NCBI GenBank assembly: GCA_013397865.1
Contig: VZTI01001123.1
Span: 242,994 to 306,993 of the forward strand
Source: Struthidea cinerea
Taxonomy: Eukaryota > Chordata > Aves > Passeriformes > Corcoracidae
DNA: 64,000 bases
Reading direction: 5' to 3'
The position numbers and the translations under genes were made by a program. This document shows, piece by piece, positions 1 to 12,000 of this stretch; the first letter of the stretch is position 1; each line of letters opens with the position of its first letter. Under the pieces are notes generated by a model that worked only from the letters and a program-made list of their open reading frames with translations, made no database searches and had not been told where the DNA came from.

Positions 1-1179
1 GTCTTTCTTCATATCTGGTTGAGAATGCTCACTTTTGTCACCAGAAGTTCATGAAGATGTTACAGGATCCCCAGAGTGGACTTGGTGCCCAAGTACAACA
101 TCAGGTGCCTTCTGACCACCAGGTCAAAATATGAGAGTTATATATACTTTTACAGGAATTGCATAGCACTAAGATTATTTCTAAGATGTATAATTTTTTA
201 TTAGAAGAACTGTGTGCAATTAATGTTTTCAAGAGATATTATTTTTCATTGTCCTTATACTCTTCTGAAAATTACAATATAGTGGAAAAAGTAAAAATTA
301 GTGCCATTTTAGCTGTAGCATTGCATTCTACATGAATGAAAAGGAGAAAATTCAGCTATTTAAGTATACTTCATATAGACAGCAACAGACCAACCAATGC
401 TTTAGAGATATACCATCCCTTATAAAATAGCAGAAATCACTTTTTGGCTCTGAAATTCTGTTCACTTGGTGTACACAAGTAAATTTATCAGCAAGAGACA
501 GACTATAAGGAAAAAGTGAGTGATATAAATCAGAAAAAACTCTGTAGGAGAAGACTTCTCTCACATATATAATATTCCACAAATAAACTGAACTTTTGAA
601 AAGGTATTGCTAGCCCCATGCTAGACCCTACTAGCCCCATCAGATGAGAGAAGAGCTTTTTAAAACAGCTGGTGTACAAAGAATAATGCCATTAACAAAT
701 ATTTTCTTGATAAAACCTTAATTAAGCACAGACTTCTCAAAGCATGTTTTTCCTAAAAACCCCTATGACACAGTTCTAACAATTTAATGCTTTCATAATT
801 ATAAGTAGATTCCACAGGTGAAACAGGTTTTTAATTTATCCATTTACTCCACTCCATTTGGGCTCCACAAGGTTCTTTATAAAATGGATATAGGTGCTGC
901 ACAGAGATTTGTTCTTCTTGTAGTGCTTGCTTTATACATAGTAGTGGCTATATAAAACATTTCCTTTCTGAAATGAGAGGATGTGAGGATTAAGCATTTT
1001 CTTTTGTTTTGCTGGGGGTTTTTTTGTTTGTTTGTTTGTTTTGTGAAACTAGGGGTCTTGCTGGAGATTTTTTTTGCTATAATATTGCCTCCTTCTGTGA
1101 TGGTTAAGGGCTTAATATGCTGGCATAAGGTATTAATCAAGGCGCAAGGGTAAGACCGAACCCGAGCTCTTGCTTGGGT
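1..1179. other. Unassigned AT-rich stretch
   Basis: No gene, RNA or recognisable repeat family is seen. Open frames are short and have no coding character. The only internal structure is the TTTG run listed separately. Confidence 0.5.
1019..1043. repeat. (TTTG)n microsatellite
   Basis: Four perfect TTTG units at 1023-1038 are flanked by T-rich sequence and one imperfect unit. On the minus strand this reads as an A-rich tail of CAAA units, which may be a decayed retroposon tail, but no element body is recognisable next to it. Confidence 0.7.
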
Positions 1180-1479
1180 TGTGCTGGATGAAACAGACTC
1201 ATACCATGCTTCAGTTATGATCCCTTTATTTCTTCAAAGAATTATACAGCAGCTGAGCTTATCACAAGCTTGGAAAAAACCCCTGGATTTTATTGGCATA
1301 TGAAACCTAGGAAACAGCAGGTCCTTGATTCAGTTCTCTGCACATAAGTGTGCAGCTCTGCTCTCCAGGGACAACAGGCTGCAATGTTTTAAATAATATA
1401 AGTAATTCAAGGCCTGTTTCTTACTGTAGTTTGTGGGCTGTCTCTAAACTGAGGAGAGCAGCTTTTCAGACAAAACACA
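1180..1479 (-). mobile_element. Possible degraded solo LTR (boundaries uncertain)
   Basis: On the minus strand the segment starts TGTGTTTTGTCTGAAAAGC and carries an AAATAAAGGGATCAT stretch near plus position 1222, resembling a polyadenylation signal, about 40 bases before a terminal ...CCAGCACA. The layout resembles the short LTRs at 16228 and 61570, which begin TGTGAACACTGAAAAG or TGCAGACACTGAAAAG on their own sense strand. No target-site duplication was found and the alignment is not continuous, so this may be chance or a distant relative. Nothing coding is inside. Confidence 0.3.
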
Positions 1480-1692
1480 GAAGAACAAAAGAATGAAGTG
1501 CAAATGCCATTCGGTGGCTTCTAACATAACTGATAAATGCTTTTTCTCTTCCTGTATGTGTCAGGTATGATATTAAACTTTCCCTGGTTAATCCTGGCTA
1601 CAGGAATTTCAGAAATATAATAAAACCATAGTTTTGTTGTGAAGTCACCCGTAGTGTGAGCTGAATTTTGAAAAATGATAGATTTACCTACT

Positions 1693-1790
1693 GTGGTTTG
1701 GTTTGAGATAAAATCACAATGACTTGCCAGTGTTCAGAAAGGGAAGTCAGGGGAGCCCCAACTTAAATGACTTAGACTTATGTTTAGAAA
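1693..1790. repeat. 98-bp dispersed repeat, copy A
   Basis: This block matches 8916-9013 over 98 bases without gaps and with two substitutions (t/a at the second base and g/c at base 14). The two copies are in direct orientation about 7.2 kb apart. Similarity stops abruptly on the left. On the right it may resume after a roughly 27-bp gap (CCTGTAT at 1791 against the same word near 9041). It is not CR1, the SINE or any LTR seen here, and it has no meaningful open frame. Confidence 0.85.
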
Positions 1791-4167
1791 CCTGTATGGA
1801 AAAGCCCAAAAAGAACTGCTTTATGGATTTTCAAATGTGTAAAATACTTGGTTGTGACTTCAGTTTCTGTTCCCATGTATTTTTCTAAAACTCAGTCCAT
1901 TTAAAATTCATTTAGGATGATGCAAAATGCATTATCTTCTGTATTCTTGGGATCATGCATTTAAAAATATGTGTGCACATTTCTAACTGAGCTTCAGAAT
2001 ACATTGCTGTTCTTTAGCTGACATGAATTAATACTACCAAATTATAAAAATCAATTTTTTACTGTCTTTTTTTTTTTTTGCAGATGAATATCCCCATGAC
2101 AAATAAGTACAGGAAAACAACATATTAGTGAATTCTCTCATTGCTTACCCTATTATGAACATCTAGTTATCACCAGATTTCTTATATGATGGCATGGAGT
2201 ACCCCAAGTGTAGATGCCTACATGTATGTATGGAAAAGCAGTGTCACACAGCTTGATATGCTCAGATATATAACTTCCAAGTATTCAGCTACAAAGCAAA
2301 TTAATATTTTAAAGACAGTTTGTGGGTTGCTTAAGGAATTTTTGTGTGCAAACATTGCCCAATGAAGAGAGTAAAAAAGAAATGTGCTTTCCAACTAAAT
2401 GTACCCAATAAACTCTAAATGACGCAAAACACATCTGGCTTCAGGTTTTGCAATGCACTCCATAAATGAATTTTGATTAGTCACAGGTTTGCAAATCTAC
2501 AAAGCAAAGTTGTGACCAGTGTCTGTATGTGGAAAGCTACTTACCGTATTCGGCTGGAGACCTTACAAAATTTGTATTTCACCAGCTTTGTGAACTTTTT
2601 TTTGTGGTTGTATCCAAACTGCACTTTGATTTTTGGCTTGCTCAACGTAAAGCACAAAGCAAAATTCAAAGCTAAAGGTTCTGAATATGTAGAAGCAAGA
2701 GAAAATGATCACGTGAAAAAATAATGGCTCCACAGCCAAATTTGCATAAGACTACTCGTTTGTTTTTATTTGCCCTTTAATACATGAGTAATTTGTATTT
2801 TGAAACTCAAGCCCAAGCACTGGAATCAGGATTTAAATAATGAGGTTTTAAAAATCATGTCATGCATTCAAAAGCTGCTCAGATCTGTATCACTGTAAGC
2901 AGCATTTTCATTTCATTGTCGTAAGGAAATAATCCCAATCCAGTACTTTGCAATTGCTCCAAGATTGTCAGAAGAGATTTTGGTTCATATCTGGAAGTAA
3001 AGAGGCAATCTCAGTAGAGAGGGGTAGAAAATATTGTGTGGCCAGAGGGCAGCCTTGAGAAAAGAGAAAGCAAGAAGAGGAAGATGCTTGGAAGTAGGTC
3101 TCGCTGTCAGAAAGTGAATATCCAGTCATCCCGTTCCTGATGCTCCGCAAACACAGTAAATATCATCAGAGCCAGAACTTCAATATTACTTTTCTTTTGC
3201 TAGAAGAAAGAGATGGAAATTTGTCCATAATGAATTGTGCACTTGAGTGCAATGGAAATAAATAATCAGAGGAACTTGCTGGCATACGGTCTCCCAAAAG
3301 AGACAAAAAGCTATAGGAAGTATGGGAAACACAGGACCAAAGCCACCCTTAGTTTCATGTTTTATCTCATCTACTCTGGTTTATCTCTCTTAATGAACTG
3401 GAAGAAACCCACTTTGTGATATTTCAAACATGTCCCAGATGTCAGCCCTCAGTATCAGAGTAGGGAAGTCTGTTTATAGGGAAATGCAATAGCTGCAATT
3501 TATGGTCTGACAAAGTCACTATGATAACTGATTAGTGAGTTACTGGGTTTCTGGTATTCTGCTTCTACTAACCACTTTTCTCCCATCAATTAATATGTCT
3601 CATTTTACAATTTCGAAGATGCTCAGAACAATGCTTGAAGGCAAATGGACGAAGAACAGTCAATAGACCTGGATTTTAATTTAAACAATACAAGTACAAA
3701 TACAACTACTCTTCATCCCAGCTAGAAATTTACCTTTTAAGTTATGAAAACCACCACTAAAATATGCTGTTATTTCCAGTGTTTGGGCACAACATAAAAA
3801 AGTTCTTGATTTATATAAAGGTCAGATCCTCTCACAATTGGAAAACATCTGTTTGAGAAGTTTGGTCAAACCAAACAGGCACTTCCTCAGCTTCCCACTA
3901 TACTAGCCAATAAAATAATAATAGTTTTAAAAAAGAATAGCAAGGAGCAGCAGATGTTGAGCTCATATCTCTGGCTTTTCCAAAGCTGCAGAAACAATCA
4001 GATGAAAAGACCCAGTCATAATGTGTTCGAAATTGATTGAGGAGGCTGCAATTATTTTGCATAGCCTTGTTGTATACCCAAGGCCATAAACTCCTCTCCA
4101 CCTGAAAAACACTGTGCCACAGGTTTTAAGTGGCAAAGAAGGGAGGCTGGACAAGAAGGCAAAGACA
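1791..4167. other. Unassigned single-copy-like DNA
   Basis: No gene or repeat family was recognised. A T-run followed by GCAG at 2067-2083 looks like a splice acceptor, but the sequence after it has no sustained frame and no partner donor could be supported. Confidence 0.5.
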
Positions 4168-4212
4168 GGGCTCAGATCTGAAGGGCTCCAATCTGAAAGG
4201 CTCAGATCTGAA
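4168..4212. repeat. 3 x 15-bp tandem repeat
   Basis: Three consecutive 15-bp units begin at 4168, 4183 and 4198, each close to GGGCTCAGATCTGAA. The first and third differ at one base; the middle unit has two changes. Because 15 is a multiple of three, the array reads as a repeated five-residue motif in a short open frame, which is a by-product rather than evidence of coding. Confidence 0.9.
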
Positions 4213-7200
4213 ACAGTGGAAGAGACAGGGTGAAAGAGAAAATTGTAGAGCAAGAAGAAGGGGCAGGACTCATCACATGGGATGGTGCTGTGTTGTATGG
4301 ATATGCAAGTGAATATAAGCATGACGGCTACATGATGACTGGTTTAGCGAGGCCAGTATAAGAGATGGGAGACGTGTGGCTCTGCAGAGAACACACACAG
4401 AAGAGCCACTCAAGAAATCATCTTTGTGACCAAACCACAGTCACTATGGGCACCTCTAGCATCATTTCAGATCCATAGCCCCAGGTGTGACAAGGGTGTT
4501 GATCCTGTGCTGTGTTAACAAGGGTGGACCAGAAAGCCTGGATACCCCTGCCACAGGTGGACAGGGTCCCAAGACAAGGTACTCAAAGCTTGCAAGTCTC
4601 AGCAGATCTACTCACTCCAGCAACGGCCTTTGAGAACACTTCTTAAGAAATTTTGTAGACAACCTGGCTTTCTGACTGGGGGAACTGCATGGCCTCATCA
4701 TAAGGACCCTGTTTTTCTGTAATCACATAATCGGGTCCAGGCTCATGCAAAGTGGGTAGATGTTCTGGAAATAAAAATCCAAACTCATCTCCCTGAGAGA
4801 GCTGGGAGATAGAGACACTTCAGGAGTTAAACTGAAAATGGACTGTGTCCCAATGAATATGAGTAGATGTTGATCTATTTTTGTTGATCTATTTTGTCTA
4901 ATGTAACTAGTAATGAAGCATAAGAGTAGATGAGAAGACATGTGCATGTTGTGTCAGGACCCTTTGTTCTCTGCTGCCCCACAATAACTGCACAGCCAGG
5001 AGAGTCTTAGAAGGTACCTACCTGCCTGCTGGAATTCATGACACATTCCCAGAAGCAGAATACAGGTCTCTGTAGCACAGCTTGAACAACGCAATGATGA
5101 GTGGCCGGGGCACGCAGGCACAAGGCAGACATCTTCACAGTTAAGAAATGGTAAGTCCTCCCATGAGAGTGAAAAGTTTAGGTCTGCCTGAGGCATGTAT
5201 TTGGAGAACAGAAAACCTCAAGTAGCTCTTGTACAATGCTGTGATCTGACAACCAAAAGAACAAAGGATGTGTCTCAAAAGATTGCAGGGGACATGGCTA
5301 TACCCTGATAAAACTGGGAAAACGTCTTTAATCCCATGGTTATATAGAGACACAGACAACTCTATTGTAATGTTGTCCTCAGAATGGAAGTATACTTGAA
5401 GTTCCAGGCATTCGCTTTTTACAATGAGATATTAAATTTCTGATCCCTGCTTTCTTCCTCTGGCTCACGCATATGTGGGCTGCCTGCAGCCACTTTGCAT
5501 TCATGTGAAGGTTTGACTGGATCTCCGGAGAAGTGCCTAGAGGCTGTCTGAACTCTGCTCCTGGCAGAAGATGTTGTGATGAAAACTCAGAACTGGAAAT
5601 TAGGAGACCCCATGCTGCCAGCAGCATGCTGGCTTGTGAGCTTAGCAGTCTGCTTAAGATTTCAAATAAATGTTTCGAAACTGGAATAACTTCACTCGCC
5701 TGTCTCTTAGAAGGGCATGATGGGAAATTGGATTGCAGAGATGCAGAAGAGGCTGAAAGAACATGTAGCTTCTTCCGCTCCACTGTCACAAACCCAAAGA
5801 CAGGCCTACTTTGTTGTAGTATCATGTAAGGATGAAGCAATAAGCAGTTCACAGGCTAAACCACATCCTCTGGATCAACACTTCCTTTATTATGGGATGA
5901 AAACTTTTCTGGGGTTGGCTTATTTGTCCTGTCCAGACAGGCTGAGGAGAAGACTTGTACAGCCATCTTATCCCGTGAAACAGTGGAGGGAAATTTGAGG
6001 GTTTGTCTTTCCATGAAGTGTTTGTCACCTACACCCAGGAGGATCTCATATCTTCCTTGGACAAACTGCCTGTAAGTCTTGACTTTTCTGGTTTAACTCC
6101 TCAAAGCAGTCCAGTTTCTGGAGAGTAGTAACTGTGCTTTCAAAGTTGCAGAATCTATCATCAGTACATTTCCCTACTTCGCAGTTATTTTTCATAATTT
6201 TGGATCCTTTGCATAAAGTAATCATCTCTTCAAAGGCTTAATACTGGTCTTGAAAAGGAGGTAATTCAATACGTCTTGATGAAAACAACTAATAGAACAG
6301 TCTAGAAATGTGATCAGGTCTGTTTGCAAGACTGGGTCATTTCATTCATCCAGACTACTAATACCCAGATTTGTCATTATATTTTTCCAAGTTTTACTGT
6401 GGATAAAAATTTTTCCTGTGATGAAATATTTCCTTTAATTCAGCAACCAATATCTTGCTAGATAAGAACTATCTTATCACTACATAAAGTGAGACATATG
6501 CTTGGCCTGCACCTGTCTGTCTACAATAAATAAAATTTTAAAAATAAATATGATGTTGTTTATAAAGAGTCTGCCAGCATTTGCTAATTAGAAACAAAAC
6601 ACTCAGTCTGAAACATAGAACAAAGAGAGTATTTCTTAAAATTTCTGGGAGAGTTATTAGCTTCCATATATATTTCTGATTGCCGAGTGGTATAATTTCT
6701 TGCAGTTAAAAGACATAAATGTGATATTCTGCATTTAGCAAAGTAATAATTCTTTTTTTTCCTTTTTCAGAAAAATTCTTAAGCAGATATATAGTTTTAA
6801 ACCAAGTCCTACAGAAGTCAGTGACTGCTATAGCCAAAGTTAACTGCACACCAGCTTGGTTTGAGGAATAGCCCTACTGAAGCTCAAGGATAAGAGCAGA
6901 TTTCATATGCTAGCAGCTATCTGAATCACCATGGTTGTGGTGGGGAGAGTACAAAAAGATTTGCAGCTGTGTCATAGCAGTGCCAGAGGGATAGTTTGTG
7001 GTATGTTATAAACAGAAAGGTGACCAAAAACTTAGAAAAAAAATCAGAACTAAACACTGACCTTGTCTAACGTCTCATCTCCAGCAGTGTCCGATGCCAG
7101 ATGTCAAGGAAAGAGGCATATTTCTCTTGAACACTTTCCTAATATCCAATGACAAGCAGTTCAGTAATTCCTGGGCCTACGTAAGCAGTAGCCTCCCATC

Positions 7201-7779
7201 AGATTTTCCTTCTCAGAATTTGTGCAATTCTTTCTTGAAACATTGCATACCTAATATGCCCACTGCCGTGATGCTCTCTCTGTGGAGCACCCTGCAGAGG
7301 TATTTTGTGTTTTGTTTTCTGCATCTCATTTGATGTCCCCTGGTTCCTGCTACAGAGGAAATTATGAATGCTTTTTCCCTGTTATTATTTCCCATTGCAC
7401 TGATTGCCTTATTAGGAATTACTAACAATGACAACCGCAATAGCCTTTCCCATAGAGCTCTAGTTTAATTCTTCCTTCAACAAAAACATTTGAACACTCT
7501 TCTTGTTTTTCTCTTTGCCTTTTCCATTTCTTCTATGTCCTTAAGGGACTACACTGTACTTAAGGTGTGGGAGAATAAAGGTTGTGCCATTTTCTACTGT
7601 GGTATTTTTCTTTTTCCCCTCAAATAATTCCAAGCACACAAATTATCATTTAAACCCATACAGAACAGTGGTGGATGTTTTTTTGTGTGAAAACCAAGAT
7701 CCTGTTTCCATAGAGAAACAGTCCCACCAGAGCTGCTCAAAGAATAAGTTAAGCTGGAACTTTTTTCACTGACGTGCAG
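4213..7779. other. Unassigned DNA
   Basis: No supported gene. Overlapping open frames on both strands at about 5.4-6.0 kb reach 157 codons but overlap each other antisense and show no recognisable domain. A short 7-bp-arm palindrome lies near 5611-5628. Confidence 0.5.
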
Positions 7780-8030
7780 TTTACAGTTATCTACACTGAA
7801 TTTCATCTGCTATTTTCTTACTTTATGTCTTAGTTCTATGAGGCCTTTCTGCAGATCTTTTTCATCAGGCTTTATCTCTACCTCCTAAATAACAGATATA
7901 ATCAGCAGATTCTGATATATCTCCCTTTTCCAAATCTGAAACCCTTGTGGGCTCCATTGATGACCAGCTTCCACCATAAAAAATTATTATTAGTTCCTGC
8001 CATCGAATGTTATCCCTTCTTTTAGTCTAT
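7780..8030 (-). mobile_element. Ancient CR1-like LINE fragment
   Basis: The phrase around 7796-7812 (CTGAATTTCATCTGC) and the following blocks follow the order of the minus-strand ORF2 and 3' region of old amniote CR1 LINEs: a 'gaggcctttctgcagatctt' block at about 7840, an 'atataatcagcagattctg' block near 7895, then a 'gggctccattgatgacc' block near 7950. Divergence is high, with many substitutions and indels and no open frame. It is much older than the CR1 copies at 27.7, 38.7, 56 and 59.5 kb. Identification is by recognition of conserved word order. Confidence 0.55.
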
Positions 8031-8915
8031 GCAAAGTCTACCCACCATATCCAAAGGCTGATTAGTTTCATGAAGAATCTCTGCTAAGGGACAGTGCTGC
8101 TGACTGATGCCAAGACAAGAGCTGTGCATCCTTCCTCGCCACACTGCCAAAAGCAACAGCACTACCTGAAAATCCCCTTGTCAGTAACTCAGGTTTGGCC
8201 CCAGTTATCAGGACCTCATTAACAGCTTCATGGACATAGCCATTTTGTACCTCTTTGTTCAGTGCAATGATGGGGAGATGCCTGTGCTCTCTGTCCCTAA
8301 TGAAAAATATTCCCTTCAATCTCAGATATATTAGAACACGCAGCAAATCCAGCAGGTGTAGGCAAGCATTCTTCATCCTGCAAGAATTCTCACTTTGGGA
8401 GCTTTTCTTAGCTTTTTACAGGCCTCTCAGCCTTCCCTGTGATCTGTCAGCCAAATTCCAGAGGTATCTCTATCATCCACACTCCCTTTCCACCTTTAAC
8501 CTCTTGCAATTGTAAATGTTCATTAATGTGACACACAGCGTAGCTCCTGTTCCAAGTGCTTGGCATAATGACAGGACAGTTGTTCCTGCTCTCTCTGGGC
8601 TGTGTGAGTGCTCAAAGAATTTTTTACCCAGAAGGCAATTGCTTGAGGCAAATTTAACATATTTGGGCAAGTGTCAACTAGAATAACTGTGCTCTCCCTC
8701 TCTCAGTTCACAGGACTGTGGTTAGGGAACAAAAAGTATTGGTACACTTCGTTGTATCTTATAGTATATATAGTGTTTGAAAACCAGAAGTAATCATTTT
8801 ACACATTTTTATCCTAGCTTTTCCGAGTATATTGACAGTTACACTGAAGTTTGAGATAAAATGAGGGCAAAGGCACATGGGAGCTGGGAGTTAGGCCAGT
8901 CACTTCCCTGACACT
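8031..8915. other. Unassigned DNA
   Basis: No gene or repeat was recognised apart from a weak 44-bp similarity (8536-8579) to 12266-12312, listed as a finding. Confidence 0.5.
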
Positions 8916-9013
8916 GAGGTTTGGTTTGACATAAAATCACAATGACTTGCCAGTGTTCAGAAAGGGAAGTCAGGGGAGCCCCAACTTAAATGACTTAGAC
9001 TTATGTTTAGAAA
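8916..9013. repeat. 98-bp dispersed repeat, copy B
   Basis: Same element and orientation as 1693-1790, with two substitutions. In this copy the sequence just upstream (8901-8915, CACTTCCCTGACACT) is partly the reverse complement of a stretch within the repeat (about 8951-8970), giving an imperfect hairpin that copy A lacks. Confidence 0.85.
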
Positions 9014-12000
9014 TCATGGTCATACTAACACTATATGGATCCCTGTATAGCACATAACCAAAAAATAAAAACTGAAAGTCTCCTACATAACAGGAGACAT
9101 GTCTCTGTTGTAGTATTTCCTCTCCTTTTTTTGGCCTATGTATTTTATTAATGTGTTGCAAAGTATTTGAAGTCCAACTTTGAGGGACAAGCACAGTGCC
9201 AGTAAAATGACCCCTACGATTCAATTTGCTCCCACAGCAGAAAATTAGAGTAGAAAAAATATTTCCTTTGCAGGAAAGTATTCATTCGCAGAAGTAAGAG
9301 AAAATTTCATGTTGTTTTTTCCAGAAGAGCTTCCCCTTCTGTAACTGATAGGGAGATCCTCCAGTCCTTAGGTATGGTCATCTCTTTTAGTGATTCTATT
9401 TGCTACAGGTTGTCTGTCAATAGAGTTTTTTTTACAAGTTGTCTGTAAAGAGAGTGAGAGAGAAAAGAGGAAGTAGCTCTGCACTAGCTCTTCATGTTAC
9501 CAGTTATGAAGGTCTCCCCTTTGCATTTTGGTTGATTATTTAGAAAATCTCCCTCTGAAATAAAAAAGTATCTTGGGACCAGCATATACCCTTAAAGAGA
9601 AATTCTGCTGTTATTTTCCTCTGACACATGGCTGAAAAAAGATCTGCATTCGGTTATTTTTCTAATACATGACAGGTCCCAGTAGGTCCCAGCTCAAAAT
9701 CAACATTTCCCTTCCACCCCATCCCATTTAACTGTAATGAAGCAACTGGTCAGACTAAGAGATGACGACATGACACCTGTGAAAATACAAGATCATAAAT
9801 ACCATGATGTCATTGTAAATCTGCAGAAATTAAATAAAATTACAAAAATTGCAGTGTCTTTATTTCACACCATGTATCACCCACAAGGCAATCCTGAGAG
9901 TGTGAGTGTTGAGAGAGTAAGAAGTTCAGCACCGAGCCCTGGACAAAGCCAAAGCCCCAGCTTGTAAGGCTGAGTCGTGTCTCATTGCTATGAGATCATA
10001 TGGTCTCTGAAGCCCAGGTTTCCATCAGAGTAGACTCTTAATGTGGTCCCAAATGCACTGCCTAGAACTTCATCTTGTATATGTGCTACATTTTCCCTCT
10101 TGATTCAGAGGTTTCATCAACCTGCAAATGGCTGCAGGCAGCTCTTAGGCCAAGAGAGTCATGACTCCAGAGCCATGCCATTTTCTTTCAGCCGTTGAAC
10201 AATGGGCTCCAAACTCCAAATCCAAGCTTTGTTTAATGTATGGGCTATTTTCTGCCCTGTAGAAATCACCTGGGAACCACGCTTAAGCTTTCTCCTCCTT
10301 CCGTGCCTCTCAAACCAAGGCTCTAAGTATTACAGCAGAAACTAGAGGCGTTCAGGGCTAGGATTTCAAAGGGCAAGAGCTGTGTTTGTGCACACAATAT
10401 TTGAATGCACACTTGTTGCATGCTTAATCCCCCTCACGTGCAGGAGAAAAGGGGTGGATTTGCATTTGTAAGATAGCTGTGTCATGCCCCAGAGCTCATT
10501 TGGCCAAGGCTGCCATCTACCACTTTGTGTGAGCCTGTAGTTTGCATTTGTCCATTTTGCTGACGGTGTTAGGTAATGTGTGGCTCCAAGAGGGATAAAT
10601 TAGACTTTAATCTTTGACAGCTTACCCTTGTGCCTTTTCTAGCCATCTGGGAGATTCCTACTCTGGCGTTGCCCCTGTGCCATAGTTTCTGCCAAGGTTT
10701 GGTTGTTTTCAGCTGTGTCTGGTGAGGCTTCATTTCTTTGTGCCCACATGTAGCCTGGAAGGGGGCTCAATCTTTCCTCCCTTCCGCTTCAAAGACCCAA
10801 GGCTGAAGGAGCATGTCAGGAGAAAATCTGCCGTGATCACAAGGATGGAGTGCTTGATTTTCTGAAGGTATGGTTTGAATAAATGATGTCCTGCTTTGGG
10901 GCATTTTTCAGCATGAGATTCATGCATGTGCTTTCACTTCCATGAAACAACTCTCTGTTGAATAGCTGAGCTCACAAAAGAAATAATTAACATAAGAGGA
11001 GAAAAGGGGAAAACAGTATGCTCAAATAATTGGCATTGCCTTTTCTTGGGACATTTCAACTGACTTTATGCACTTTGTGGCTTCATACTGTATAGTTTTC
11101 ATGTAAATCTTTCTACTTCATTCCCCACAGAGGTATCCATGTACTGGTTCCTAAGTTCTCTGCTCTTCTCTCAGCAGACAGGTTATGTGTCAGTCACAAA
11201 GTTTCTCCTTCATTCTGCTGACAGGGAGCTCTGAAAAAAGATTCACAAACCCTACAAACCCTTTATTAATTGCATTAGAGCCAGGGAGGGATGTCACAAT
11301 AAGTAATCTCTGTCGGTGGCATATGTTTATCTGCATGACAGTTTGGAGTTTACAAATATTCCAACTGTAGTGCAATCACCCTTCTTCTGGGAGAAGCAAG
11401 TGTACTGTGCTTTGAGAGTAACTGATGGACTGTCAGATTCGTGGTCTTTAAAGGGTTAAAAAGGCTAGAGCCAGTGTGAGAAAGCTCTTTTTTTACAACA
11501 TTTCTAACAAGCTGAACAAAATCCAGGCCTTGTTTAATGAGCACATATTTTATACAAATAAGCTCAAACGAGCTTACCCATCTCTAATTAAACTAGAAAG
11601 GAAGCATTTGTCCTAATTGGACTGCATAACTGAAGAATTAATTGTGTGGCTGCTTAGAATTGCAATCTTACGGCCCAATTCACAGAAAATACCTTCCTTG
11701 TAGGACATACACAGGTTTGCTCCTGTCTTTTACCAACACATAAGCCCATGTGTGATTTTGGTGCTTTGGTTTTGTTTTTTAAAGAAAGAATGTTCACACA
11801 GACATACATGGACCCTAGTGGAGGATAAGTACAGTATTTCAATATTCTAATTAGGCCACGAAAGAACAGTTCTCTATCACTGTAATTAGGTACTCAGTTA
11901 ATTCCAACAGTGAAAATGCTGTGCTAACTTATTTATAGATATCAAAAGGGTGACTATTACATTGACTTGGCTTCCAGAAACAGAAACCCTGACATGGGAA

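Noticed and set aside
5379..5998. Overlapping frames of 157, 98 and 93 codons on both strands
   Set aside because: They overlap antisense, none has a recognisable domain, and their sequences look unbiased by codon position.
1693..9013. CRISPR-like direct repeats
   Set aside because: Only two copies 7 kb apart, no regular spacers, and the host is clearly a vertebrate genome.
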